A stretch of DNA of 64,000 bases from Leptospira sanjuanensis. Its GTDB lineage: Bacteria > Spirochaetota > Leptospiria > Leptospirales > Leptospiraceae. Under the pieces are notes generated by a model. It worked only from the letters and a program-made list of their open reading frames with translations. It searched no databases and was not told the origin of the DNA. A program made the translations under genes and the position numbers. The stretch is taken from contig NZ_JAIZBH010000001.1 of assembly GCF_022267375.1 (NCBI RefSeq), forward strand, positions 1,470,001 through 1,534,000, given 5' to 3'. This document shows positions 49,302 through 59,117 of this stretch, in pieces; positions within the stretch are counted from its first letter, which is position 1; the number at the start of each line of letters is the position of its first letter.

Positions 49302-50934
49302 CAAAGACAGTTTACAACATTTATACGATTAGAAAAAGGTGCGGTTGTTTAGGCGCTTACATTGCAGGGAGACTTAGTCGCACAGTGGACGCGAGAAGAT
49401 GCAACGTTGCAGTTGGCTCAAACGGAAGGAACTCCGGAGTCAAGTAAAAACTCAATTGCATTGTTTGTCGGAAGAATTGTAGGAACTGCTACGGAACCGT
49501 TTTGTAAGGACGTAGCGATTGACTGTGCAGACTATTACAAAAACCGAATTAAGGACCGAGTAAGTTCCGTATTCGGCTACTCGGAGTTATTCCAAGAAGG
49601 AGTTCCCACAAAAGTTTACAACGCCTTCTACTTTTTGCTTCTTTTAACCGTTCTTTATCTTTCCTACCCTTATTTCTTGAAGGGGAACGAACTACTCCAA
49701 AGACTTTCCTGGCAAGGTGTTGGAACTCCAGCGGCGCTCGTAGCAGTGTTTGTCGTAACATCGATTCCGGGTTGTGGAGTTTTACCTGGTTCCGGAGGCA
49801 AAGAAGGCGATCCTCCTTGGGTGTTGGCAATGGGAGCGAATGTAAATCCGGGAACACCGAGCATTCAAAACCCAAATGCAGGAACGACAGGGGGAGGCAA
49901 TGTCGGCGGAACACCAGTGAACGGAATGTATTTCTATCACCCGGATCATCTTGGTTCAATCAACATGATAACGGACGGATACGGAAACCCTGCGAGCGGA
50001 CCTGAACCCGGAGTGAGTTACGTATCTTACGAGCCTTACGGTTCTATCAACCGAACCGACTCTTACGGACCCGATATATTCCGTTACAAATACACCGGTC
50101 AGATTGAAGACAAAGAAACCGGGCTTTACTATTACAAGTCGAGATACTACGAACCTATATTAGGAAGATTTTTACAAGCGGACTCGATTGTTGTTCCTGA
50201 ATCAACGAGTGGAATGAATCGTTATATGTATGTTGACGGAAACCCTGTGAACTACCGTGATCCGAGTGGGCATCTCAGCGGTTCGGGTTTGATGCACATG
50301 GTGAATCGAATTATCGGTCATGCGATGGGGAAGGATTTTAATTCTAAGGGGATGGACAAGCGTTTGAGTGCGAGAGGAATCTCGACTGGCGGGAATCGGT
50401 TTTTTCACAATGCGACTTTTGTTAAAAAAGGCAGGTATTATTGGGATGTTGGAAATACCATTTTTAGCCAGCGAAGAATAGGTAGATGGTGGAATGAATA
50501 TTCTGGCAAATCGCATGTTCAAAACACTGCAAACCATGCGGTGCATTTTTCCATATCCATATATACGAGTTCGAAACAATGTAAAGATCAGCTTGGTGCT
50601 GAGGCTTGTCGTAATCTAGAAATATTGAATCAAATGGTATATCAAAAGTTTGAAAGACATTTTACAGATTGGGAAAATCCTTTTAAGAATGGGATTACAC
50701 TAAGCTTAGGTGATATTTCTAAGCCATTTGAAAATAATGGAGTTAGTTGTAAGTCTTCTAAATCCTTGGGAGAAGGATTCTTTCTGGGAGCGGCTTCTGC
50801 TGGAGAAGAAGGGCGTCCTAACGGTGATGGCACTTTAAACCGAGGAGAAAAAGAAGCCGAATTTTTCAAAACAATACTCATTGTGCTTGGCTCCTGTGTT
50901 GCTTCACAAAACTCAGATTAGGATAAAGAAGAAA

Positions 50935-51144
50935 ATGAAAAAATATTTTATTATCATTATGTTGCTACTTTTCTGCAAGGGGGAGGATGTTGGTTTTAAA
51001 AAAGATTGCAAACCAGTAATTGACTCGACATTAACGTCCCTTTGCCTTCCGATTATCAATAACAATCAATCCAATTCTGTGGACCCAGAGTTTTATCTGA
51101 ACGTTTGCTTATTAAGATTATATGAGGCAAGTAACTGCGAATAA
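50935..51144 (+). CDS. Small lipoprotein, family A (A2), 69 aa
   Basis: It starts 13 bases after the stop of rhs cassette 2, behind AAAGAAG. Signal peptide 'KKYFIIIMLLLFC' with the lipid cysteine at its end. The mature part repeats the A1 pattern: C-x11-C-L-P, 'FYLNVCLL' and a final C two residues from the end. It is clearly related to A1 at 44270, though the identity outside the cysteines is low, so the partner of tip 2 has diverged together with it. Confidence 0.75.
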   Translation: MKKYFIIIMLLLFCKGEDVGFKKDCKPVIDSTLTSLCLPIINNNQSNSVDPEFYLNVCLLRLYEASNCE

Positions 51145-51154
51145 TAAAAATGAA

Positions 51155-51511
51155 ATGGGATTAAGGTATCTTAATGTACCAAGTACGTTATGGACAATGA
51201 TTTTATTTTGTCTGATTGGATGCGGTTCGCCACAGGATTTAAAACAAGAGTTGAAAATCCATAATGAAATACGAAATACCTTGCCTAAGGAGCAGATCGA
51301 AAATTACAAAAAATGCAATTTGGAATTTGAAAAATGCCTAAAAAAGTGTGATAAGGAGTATTCTGAATTGTTTGATGCCAGGGATTCAAGGAATGCCGCT
51401 TGTAAGAATTCATGTGTTGGTAAATATGAATTCAAAGAAGGATGTCTAATTATATTTCAGTCAAGAACTCGTAGGATTTACCGATCTAATGCTTCGCCAG
51501 TTGGCTACTGA
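51155..51511 (+). CDS. Cysteine-rich small lipoprotein, family B (B2), 118 aa
   Basis: Signal peptide and lipobox 'LFCLIGC' (ATG 51155 chosen; an in-frame ATG 11 codons earlier overlaps A2). The mature part has the family B cysteine frame 'C-x6-C-x3-C' near 'KKCNLEFEKCLKKC', then 'C-x3-C' and 'EGC', and a basic tail. It has the same position relative to A2 as B1 to A1. Confidence 0.72.
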   Translation: MGLRYLNVPSTLWTMILFCLIGCGSPQDLKQELKIHNEIRNTLPKEQIENYKKCNLEFEKCLKKCDKEYSELFDARDSRNAACKNSCVGKYEFKEGCLIIFQSRTRRIYRSNASPVGY

Positions 51512-51614
51512 AAAATTATAAATTTGAATTATCTGTTGATATGGAGTGTTCGTCAATTTGAATCAAGGATCTCCATTGATATTTATAAGGTTGTTTATAG
51601 TGACGCCGATCGCC

Positions 51615-51727
51615 GCGTTAGGGATCGAGCGTGGTCAAGTTATTGGATTTCTAAGAAGTGATGAAAAAGAATAAACACAATAACTTGACCGAAGCGGAGA
51701 GCCCGGGCCGCGTAGCGGCAACGCCCG
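51615..51727 (+). repeat. E boundary element, copy 2
   Basis: Same 13-bp arms and layout as copy 1, but the small hairpin is CCGC-GTA-GCGG instead of TTGC-GAA-GCAA. The loop holds GTGATG; ATG at 51661. Ends ACGCCCG, joined to rhs sequence at 51730. Confidence 0.85.
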
Positions 51728-54003
51728 TAATCACGGAAACGTTACCTGATGGAACGAAACTTCACAACAACTACTCGACGAACGGAACGTTGTCGAATAT
51801 CACGATGGACTCGGCTGATGGGACGAGCGTGGGACATACGGTCGTGAGCTATCAAGGGCCGTATTTAAACGCGAACGGAGTTCCGTCCGTGCGGCGTGTA
51901 TCCGGCAATGGTGTGACGATGGAAATCGGATTCGAACCGGTGGAAAAATTACCGGTAAGTATTCTTTCAACGAAACCGGACGGAAGCGTGATTGCGAATA
52001 CGGAACTGACGTATGATGCAAAAAACAACCTAACGAAAATCGATGACAAACTGAATCCAAGCAGAACTCAGAACTTTACATTGGACAATTTGAATCGAGT
52101 CACACAGGCGACTGGAAAATACGGAACACAGAATTACAACTTTGCAGCAAACGGAAACTTAATACAAAAAGGCGCATATACCTTGAGCTACGGGGATGGA
52201 ACGCACGCAAATGCGGTAACGACTGCAAACAGCCCGAGCACGGGAACGATGAGCTACGGATACGATGCAAGCGGGAACATGACTTCGAGGAACGGGGATA
52301 CACTCCGTTACAACAGCTATGGCAAGTTGATTGAAATTACACCGTATGGAACGAGTAGTTCGATCTTGAATACATACGACTATGCCGGAAGTAGAATCAA
52401 GTCAGAATCTCAGATTTCCCTTGTGACGACATATACGTTGTCACCCGGTTACGAGATCGTAAGAAATCCCGGCCAACCGGAAAGGCATACATTGTATGTG
52501 AGGGGATTGCAAGGAGACTTGGTCGCTCAGTGGACGAGGGATGATGCAACGCTGCAGTTGGCCCGAACGGAAGGAACTCCGGAGTCAAGCAGTTCTTCGA
52601 TTGGACAGTTTGTCGGGAGAATTGTAGGAACTGCTACGGAACCGTTTTGTAAGGACGTAGCGATTGACTGTGCAGACTATTACAAAAACCGAATCAAGGA
52701 CCGCTTGTCTTCCGTATTCGGCTACTCGGAGTTATTCCAAGAAGGAGTTCCCACAAAAGTTTACAACGCGTTTTACTTTTTGCTTCTCTTAACCGTTCTT
52801 TATCTTTCCTACCCTTATTTCTTGAAGGGGAACGAACTACTCCAAAGACTTTCCTGGCAAGGTGTTGGAACTCCAGCGGCGCTCGTAGCACTGTTTGTCG
52901 TAACATCGATTCCGGGTTGTGGAGTTTTACCGGGTTCCGGAGGCAAAGAAGGTGATCCTCCTTGGGTGTTGGCAATGGGAGCGAATGTAAATCCGGGAAC
53001 ACCGAGCATTCAAAACCCAAATGCAGGAACGACAGGGGGAGGCAATATCGGTGGAACACCGGTGAACGGAATGTATTTCTATCACCCGGATCATCTTGGT
53101 TCAATCAACATGATAACGGACGGATACGGAAACCCTGCGAGCGGACCTGAACCTGGAGTGAGTTACGTATCTTACGAGCCTTACGGTTCTATCAACCGAA
53201 CCGACTCTTACGGACCTGATATATTCCGTTACAAATACACCGGTCAGATCGAAGACAAAGAAACCGGGCTTTACTATTACAAGTCGAGATACTACGAACC
53301 TATATTAGGAAGATTTTTACAAGCGGACTCGATTGTTGTTCCTGAATCAACGAGTGGAATGAATCGTTATATGTATGTTGACGGAAATCCTGTGAACTAC
53401 CGTGATCCGAGTGGGCATCTCACTGGGCCCGGTATAATGCACATGGTGAATCGAATTATCGGTCATGCGATTGGGAAGGATTTTAATTCTAAGGGGATGG
53501 ACAAGCGATTGAGTGCGAGAGGAATCTCGACTGGCGGGAATCGGTTTTTTCACAATGCGACTTTTGTTAAAAAAGGCAGGTATTATTGGGATGTTGGAAA
53601 TACAATTTTTAGTCAGCGAAAAATAGGTACGTGGTGGAACACTGCTATGGGGAATAAAGATTATGTAAATTCTGCCAATCATCAATTCAACTTTGTATTT
53701 GGACTTTACGCAAATAGCGCAGAATGCAAAAAGTCTTTTGGAGAAACTACTTGTTTGTTCATGTATGCCTTTTCAGTTGGATTGGATGAATATAATAAAA
53801 GAAAGCATGATGCAAGAGGTAATATGTTTAATAAGAATCGCCCTACTAAAATTAAGCAAAGGTCAGAAGGCGCAGTGATTTATTTATGGTACACAAATAG
53901 ATATTCTGGTGGTTATTGTGGAGCGACTGAAAGTGGCGATATTCAAGATGCTGAAGACGTGACGACTGCTGAGCAGTGTAATACAACAGGCACAAGTAAA
54001 TAA
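51661..54003 (+). CDS. 5'-truncated rhs cassette 3, 780 aa
   Basis: It opens inside E element 2 ('KHNNLTEAESPGRVAATP') and enters rhs at 'ITETLPDGTKLHN', corresponding to residue 1579 of rhs1. YD repeats, the two hydrophobic segments with 'TSIPGC', the Rhs core and the 'YRDPSGHL' boundary follow without a stop. The tip shares the common segment (to 'DVGNTIFSQRKIG'), then 'TWWNTAMGNKDYVNSANHQF' and about 110 own residues. No signal peptide, so on its own it would stay in the cytoplasm. It may be a silent donor, or be expressed from E. Followed by a Kelch lipoprotein gene instead of A and B. Confidence 0.85.
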   Translation: MKKNKHNNLTEAESPGRVAATPVITETLPDGTKLHNNYSTNGTLSNITMDSADGTSVGHTVVSYQGPYLNANGVPSVRRVSGNGVTMEIGFEPVEKLPVSILSTKPDGSVIANTELTYDAKNNLTKIDDKLNPSRTQNFTLDNLNRVTQATGKYGTQNYNFAANGNLIQKGAYTLSYGDGTHANAVTTANSPSTGTMSYGYDASGNMTSRNGDTLRYNSYGKLIEITPYGTSSSILNTYDYAGSRIKSESQISLVTTYTLSPGYEIVRNPGQPERHTLYVRGLQGDLVAQWTRDDATLQLARTEGTPESSSSSIGQFVGRIVGTATEPFCKDVAIDCADYYKNRIKDRLSSVFGYSELFQEGVPTKVYNAFYFLLLLTVLYLSYPYFLKGNELLQRLSWQGVGTPAALVALFVVTSIPGCGVLPGSGGKEGDPPWVLAMGANVNPGTPSIQNPNAGTTGGGNIGGTPVNGMYFYHPDHLGSINMITDGYGNPASGPEPGVSYVSYEPYGSINRTDSYGPDIFRYKYTGQIEDKETGLYYYKSRYYEPILGRFLQADSIVVPESTSGMNRYMYVDGNPVNYRDPSGHLTGPGIMHMVNRIIGHAIGKDFNSKGMDKRLSARGISTGGNRFFHNATFVKKGRYYWDVGNTIFSQRKIGTWWNTAMGNKDYVNSANHQFNFVFGLYANSAECKKSFGETTCLFMYAFSVGLDEYNKRKHDARGNMFNKNRPTKIKQRSEGAVIYLWYTNRYSGGYCGATESGDIQDAEDVTTAEQCNTTGTSK

Positions 54004-54028
54004 TAATAAATTATTTTAGGAGATCAGA

Positions 54029-55249
54029 ATGAGATATAATTATTTTATAAAAACTTACATAGCTATTTATTTGATAATTTTTACATTTATACAAATTCAA
54101 TGTAAGCCATCAAATGAGCCGTTTCTATCAAATGAGCAAATTGCAATAATTGGACTTCTTAGAAGTGCAGGTTTTCAAGGTAGGTTTAATCATGCATCAG
54201 TGAAACTTGCCGATGGCAAACGCGTTCTTTTTTGCGGTGGTACGAATGGTATGGGTTTTATTTACAAATCTTGTTATATTTTCAGTGAAGATACAGGTAA
54301 AATTCTCAAAATATCTGATTTGAATATAGAAAGGACCACTTTTACTATGCATTTGCTTAATTCTGGAAAGGTGCTTGTTGCAGGCGGAGTTGGGAGCAAT
54401 GATAGTTTTATTGTAACTTCTGAAATTTTTGACCCAATGACTGAAAGTTTTTCAGTTGGACCTAAGCTGAATTCAGGGCGAATTTATTTTGCCTCAACAA
54501 AGTTGAATAATGGAAAAATATTATTTAGCGGTGGCGTTGGTTTAAATGGTCAAATTTTGAAAACTTTAGAGATCTATGATCCAGCTTTGAATTTATTTTC
54601 AAATAGTGCTAATCAAATGACAACTGAGAGATTTTATCATACTGCAACAACATTAGTATCAGGCAATGTTTTAATTGCTGGCGGAAGTAATAAGACTTCA
54701 AGGCTATCGTCGGCTGAAATATATGATCCTGTTGGCGATTCGTTAACCGTAACGGGGAACTTGAATCATCCTAGGTCACGACATTCTGCAGCATTGCTTG
54801 GAAATGGTAATGTCTTAATAACAGCAGGTAGGGGTGGACAGGATTCAGATTCGAATGTTTACTATGAAGAGTTTGGAGAAGTTTACGCTGGAGCCACGTT
54901 TTCTTTAACAGCAGGCAAAATGAATTTTCCACGTCGTTCTCAGGCGATCAGAACTTTATTGAATGGGGATATATTAATTTGCGGTGGCTATGTGTTGCGC
55001 GCTGATTCTTCGATATCTGATACGACTAATTCATGCGAGAAATATAATGTAGTTAGCAATACTTATTCAAGTTTGTTGAATCTATCTGTGCCGAGAGCTA
55101 ATCCAGTTATAGAGGTTTTAAATAACGGTAAAATTTTTATATTTGGCGGTATTCTAATGGATGGTTTTTTTGCGAACGATGTTACGACCGATAATACGGG
55201 TGAAATTATTGATTTGCAATCCAATACTACAGCTCGAATAACATTATGA
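54029..55249 (+). CDS. Kelch-repeat lipoprotein K1, 406 aa
   Basis: Strong AGGAG 11 bases before ATG 54029. Signal peptide ending 'FTFIQIQC'. The body is a Kelch or galactose-oxidase-like propeller: six blades with 'V-L-x-x-G-G' strands ('VLFCGGTNG', 'VLVAGGVG', 'ILFSGGVG', 'VLIAGGSN', 'VLITAGRG', 'ILICGGYV', 'IFIFGGIL') and intervening 'EIYDP' loops. Notably AT-rich compared with the rhs cassette it follows, which suggests a different origin. The gene takes the place of the A-B pair after tip 3. Probably surface-exposed; ligand unknown. Confidence 0.82.
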   Translation: MRYNYFIKTYIAIYLIIFTFIQIQCKPSNEPFLSNEQIAIIGLLRSAGFQGRFNHASVKLADGKRVLFCGGTNGMGFIYKSCYIFSEDTGKILKISDLNIERTTFTMHLLNSGKVLVAGGVGSNDSFIVTSEIFDPMTESFSVGPKLNSGRIYFASTKLNNGKILFSGGVGLNGQILKTLEIYDPALNLFSNSANQMTTERFYHTATTLVSGNVLIAGGSNKTSRLSSAEIYDPVGDSLTVTGNLNHPRSRHSAALLGNGNVLITAGRGGQDSDSNVYYEEFGEVYAGATFSLTAGKMNFPRRSQAIRTLLNGDILICGGYVLRADSSISDTTNSCEKYNVVSNTYSSLLNLSVPRANPVIEVLNNGKIFIFGGILMDGFFANDVTTDNTGEIIDLQSNTTARITL

Positions 55250-55279
55250 AACAATGAAATATTTTAGTGTAAGTTTCCC

Positions 55280-55393
55280 GCGTTAGGGATCGATGCGTGG
55301 TCAAGTTATTGGATTTCTGAGAAGTGATGAAAAAGAATAAACACAATAACTTGACCGAAGCGGAGAGCCCGGGCCGCGTAGCGGCAACGCCCG
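55280..55393 (+). repeat. E boundary element, copy 3
   Basis: As copy 2 (CCGC-GTA-GCGG hairpin), with a one-base insertion in the left part (CGATGCG). ATG at 55327. Joined to rhs sequence at the same point as copy 2. Confidence 0.85.
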
Positions 55394-57660
55394 TAATCAC
55401 GGAAACGCTACCTGATGGAACGAAACTTCACAACAACTACTCGACAAACGGAACGTTGTCGAATGTCACGATGGATTCTGCAGATGGGACGAGCGTGGGA
55501 CATACTGTCGTGAGCTATCAAGGGCCGTATTTAAACGCGAACGGAGTTCCATCCGTGCGGCGTGTAAGCGGGAACGGTGTGACGATGGAAATAGGATTTG
55601 AACCTTTGGAAAAATTACCGGTAAGCATATTGTCCACAAAACCGGATGGAAGCGTGATCGCAAATTCTGAACTTACGTATGATGCAAAAAACAACCTAAC
55701 GAAAATCGATGACAAACTGAATCCAAGCAGAACACAAAACTTTACATTAGACAATTTGAATCGAGTGACACAAGCGACGGGGAAATACGGAACACAGAAC
55801 TACAATTTTTCTGCAAGTGGAAACTTAACGCAAAAAGGCGCATATACTTTAGGATATGGGGATGGAACGCACGCGAATGCGGTGACGACTGCAAACAGCC
55901 CGAGCACGGGAACGATGAATTACGGATACGATGCAAGCGGGAACATGACTTCGAGGAACGGGGATACGTTACGTTACAACAGCTATGGCAAGTTGATTGA
56001 AATTACACCGTATGGAACGAGTAGTTCGATCTTGAATACATACGACTATGCCGGAAGTAGAATCAAGTCAGAATCTCAGATTTCCCTTGTGACGACATAT
56101 ACGTTGGGACCAAACTACGAGATCGTAAGAAATCCCGGCCAACCGGAAAGGCATACATTGTATGTGAGAGGTTTGCAGGGGGACTTAGTCGCTCAGTGGA
56201 CGCGAGAAGATGCAACGTTGCAGTTGGCCCAATCTGAAGGAACTCCGGAGTCAAGTAAAAACTCAATTGCATTGTTTGTCGGAAGAATTACAGGGAGTGA
56301 CGATGGCTCGAAAGGATCGAAAGTTTCCATTTTTGTGGGAACTCTTACAAATTCGTTTTGCAAGGACGTAGCGATTGACTGTGTAGACTATTACGAAAAC
56401 CGAATCAAGGACCGAGTAAGTTCCGTCTTCGGTTACTCGGAACTTTTCCAAGAGGGAGTTCCCACAAAAGTTTACAACGCCTTCTACTTTTTGCTTCTCT
56501 TAACCGTTCTTTATCTTTCTTACCCTTATTTCTTGAAGGGCAACGAACTACTCCAAAGACTTTCCTGGCAGGGTGTTGGAACTCCAGCGGCGCTCGTAGC
56601 ACTGTTTGTCGTAACATCGATTCCGGGTTGTGGAGTTTTACCTGGTTCCGGAGGCAAAGAAGGCGATCCTCCTTGGGTGTTGGCAATGGGAGCGAATGTA
56701 AATCCGGGAACACCGAGCATTCAAAACCCAAATGCAGGAACGACAGGGGGAGGCAATATCGGCGGAACACCTGTGAACGGAATGTATTTCTATCACCCGG
56801 ATCATCTTGGTTCGATCAACATGATTACGGACGGATACGGAAACCCTGCGAGCGGACCTGAACCTGGAGTGAGTTACGTATCTTACGAGCCATACGGTTC
56901 TATCAACCGAACCGATTCTTACGGACCTGATATATTCCGTTACAAATACACCGGTCAGATCGAAGACAAAGAAACCGGGCTTTACTATTACAAGTCGAGA
57001 TACTACGAACCAATATTAGGAAGGTTTTTACAAGCGGACTCGCTTGTTGTTCCTGAATCAATGAGTGGAATGAATCGTTATATGTATGTTGACGGAAATC
57101 CTGTGAACTACCGTGATCCGAGTGGGCATCTCAGCGGTTCGGGTTTGATGCACATGGTGAATCGAATTATCGGTCATGCGATGGGGAAGGATTTTCATAA
57201 TGGCAATAGCCCGAGTATGAAAAGCATTGGAAAAGATTTACATCGTAGTAATTTAGGAAAAAAAATAAATACGAAAGATATAACGAAAGGATTAAAAAAA
57301 TCCTTTAAGGGCTTTATTAAATGGACGCAAAGAGCTACCCGCGATAGGAATAACGGACAAGCTCTTAAAAGTAGAGAAAAACAAAGAAGTAGAAAAAGCC
57401 ATGTCGCAGAATGGATTTATTTTTGGAATTTGGGTTTTGCAAAAGGCGGAGGAAATGCGAATACTGGTGGAAATAATGGTCCAAAGAATGATAACCCAAC
57501 TTGCCAAATGGTTCAAGGGGTTCTCCAGTGCGGAGAATGTATAATTTATCCTTATCCAGCTTGTCCATTGCCAGCCCCAGATGAACCAGCGCCTCCATCT
57601 CCTCCTGAAGGAGGAGGTTCGGGTTTGATTAAAGATGATGAAAGTAAGAACGAGCCATAA
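55327..57660 (+). CDS. 5'-truncated rhs cassette 4 with proline-rich tip, 777 aa
   Basis: Same join as cassette 3. Between YD repeats and core it has about 15 extra residues ('GSDDGSKGSKVSIFVGTLTN'). The underlying DNA of this insert contains TGTGGGAACTCTTAC, close to the interspersed repeat at 5594. After 'HAMGKDF' the tip leaves the shared sequence earlier than tips 1-3. It is basic and helical at first ('KKSFKGFIKWTQRATRDRNN'), then Gly/Asn-rich, then cysteine- and proline-rich ('CQMVQGVLQCGECIIYPYPAC', 'PPSPPEGGG'). It shares no cysteine spacing with tips 1-3. A Kelch lipoprotein gene follows. Confidence 0.85.
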   Translation: MKKNKHNNLTEAESPGRVAATPVITETLPDGTKLHNNYSTNGTLSNVTMDSADGTSVGHTVVSYQGPYLNANGVPSVRRVSGNGVTMEIGFEPLEKLPVSILSTKPDGSVIANSELTYDAKNNLTKIDDKLNPSRTQNFTLDNLNRVTQATGKYGTQNYNFSASGNLTQKGAYTLGYGDGTHANAVTTANSPSTGTMNYGYDASGNMTSRNGDTLRYNSYGKLIEITPYGTSSSILNTYDYAGSRIKSESQISLVTTYTLGPNYEIVRNPGQPERHTLYVRGLQGDLVAQWTREDATLQLAQSEGTPESSKNSIALFVGRITGSDDGSKGSKVSIFVGTLTNSFCKDVAIDCVDYYENRIKDRVSSVFGYSELFQEGVPTKVYNAFYFLLLLTVLYLSYPYFLKGNELLQRLSWQGVGTPAALVALFVVTSIPGCGVLPGSGGKEGDPPWVLAMGANVNPGTPSIQNPNAGTTGGGNIGGTPVNGMYFYHPDHLGSINMITDGYGNPASGPEPGVSYVSYEPYGSINRTDSYGPDIFRYKYTGQIEDKETGLYYYKSRYYEPILGRFLQADSLVVPESMSGMNRYMYVDGNPVNYRDPSGHLSGSGLMHMVNRIIGHAMGKDFHNGNSPSMKSIGKDLHRSNLGKKINTKDITKGLKKSFKGFIKWTQRATRDRNNGQALKSREKQRSRKSHVAEWIYFWNLGFAKGGGNANTGGNNGPKNDNPTCQMVQGVLQCGECIIYPYPACPLPAPDEPAPPSPPEGGGSGLIKDDESKNEP

Positions 57661-57733
57661 GCATAAATGGCTTTATTTCTTAAATGAAATTCAATATTGA
57701 AGAAAATTAGTTTAATTAAAAATGTGGTAATCT

Positions 57734-58933
57734 ATGAAATACTTATTTGTTAAATTTCTTATTGTCGTTTTTCTTTTTTCGCAATGCAATCCATCCGACA
57801 ACGATAATACTAAAGAATTAGGTATAATTGCTCTTTTATTGATTATTACACAAAAATATGGAAGATACGGTCATGAATCTATTCCGATCGGAAATAACAT
57901 TCTGATAATGGGCGGCCAAAATGGATTCAAAACGTATAATGATATTCATCAATTTGATCCAACCCAAAAAATAATCTTTCAAGTAAATAGCTTGAAGTTT
58001 GCGCGCTCTAATTTTAAGGCGATTCGTCTGTTGGATGGAAGAGTCTTTATTGCAGGAGGGAATACTAACCCTTTAAGTTCAGCTTCAAACGCATTACCCC
58101 CGCTTAATCAAACAGAAATTTATGATCCCTCATCGAACTCAGTAATTAGCGGGCCAAACTTAAATCAAGGCCGTTCAGATTTTAGTATGGATTTATTGAA
58201 CGACGGAAGAGTTCTTATTGCCGGTGGAAGGGCGGACTCGATTTTAAAAAGTGCAGAATTATTTGACCCAAATAGTTTTACTATTACGCCAATTGGTAAT
58301 TTAACTTTCAATCGTTGCCTTCATACTTCTACAAAGTTAAACAATGGTAAAATTTTAATCATTGGTGGACTGGATAATGGTCAGGCAACTATTGCTACTT
58401 CCGAATTGTTTGATCCGAACACATTAACGTTTGCGGCATCGGGGAACCTTAGCGTTTCACGAACCCAACATACGACAAATCTTTTGGCAAACGGGAACGT
58501 ACTGGTAACAGGAGGCTATAAAGTAACAGCACCACCTTTTGCATCGAATACTAAAGTGGTAGAATTGTATGATTCAGGATTAAATACATTTGCTTCTATA
58601 GGCAATTTAAGTGATTTTAAAGTAGGACATACTGCAACAGTTACAGCTTCCAATAGAATTTTATTATGTGGGGGACATCAAATACTTAACGGCACACCTA
58701 TTCTTTCATCATGTGAATTATATGATACGGGAACGATGGCAGTAATTGGATCTGGACAAATGCAATCTAAAAGATCTATACATACTGCCAATTTGGTTTC
58801 GGGATCGAAAGTTTTTATAGCATCTGGCTTTGATCGTGTAGACTTTTCTTCGGGAATCCCAACGGCAAATAAGACATCCGAAGTATTTGATGTGAATCAA
58901 TTTTCTTCAACATCAGTTTTTGGCGAGCTTTAA
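57734..58933 (+). CDS. Kelch-repeat lipoprotein K2, 399 aa
   Basis: Signal peptide ending 'VFLFSQC', then a Kelch propeller like K1: blades with 'ILIMGGQN', 'VFIAGGNT', 'VLIAGGRA', 'ILIIGGLD', 'VLVTGGYK', 'ILLCGGHQ' and 'VFIASGF', with 'EIYDPSS'/'ELFDPN' loops. Related to K1 but clearly diverged. AT-rich. It sits after tip 4 with a 73-base gap. Its TAA stop is followed in the same frame by an open remnant (58934-59104). Confidence 0.82.
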   Translation: MKYLFVKFLIVVFLFSQCNPSDNDNTKELGIIALLLIITQKYGRYGHESIPIGNNILIMGGQNGFKTYNDIHQFDPTQKIIFQVNSLKFARSNFKAIRLLDGRVFIAGGNTNPLSSASNALPPLNQTEIYDPSSNSVISGPNLNQGRSDFSMDLLNDGRVLIAGGRADSILKSAELFDPNSFTITPIGNLTFNRCLHTSTKLNNGKILIIGGLDNGQATIATSELFDPNTLTFAASGNLSVSRTQHTTNLLANGNVLVTGGYKVTAPPFASNTKVVELYDSGLNTFASIGNLSDFKVGHTATVTASNRILLCGGHQILNGTPILSSCELYDTGTMAVIGSGQMQSKRSIHTANLVSGSKVFIASGFDRVDFSSGIPTANKTSEVFDVNQFSSTSVFGEL

Positions 58934-59104
58934 GGCAATGCCCTTCTTAATTATTTTTTACTTACATATGAGTTGTCTAATATATCTGCAAAACCAAACA
59001 CGATCCCATTTGATATAATTGTAACCAGTTGCTTACCTTATGTAACAAAAGAATTGAGTTGTCCTGATGAAGATAATACATTACCATTGAGTTCTAATAA
59101 ATGA
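58934..59104 (+). pseudogene. Open remnant of 56 codons after the K2 stop
   Basis: The frame of K2 stays open past its stop codon for 56 codons to a TGA at 59102. It encodes 'LLNYFLLTYELSN' and 'IIVTSCLPYV', ending 'PLSSNK'. It has no start codon of its own. The hydrophobic and cysteine pattern and the position directly upstream of a family B gene suggest the 3' end of a lost Rhs tip. This is a guess. Confidence 0.35.
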
Positions 59105-59117
59105 TGCTCTTGGAAAT

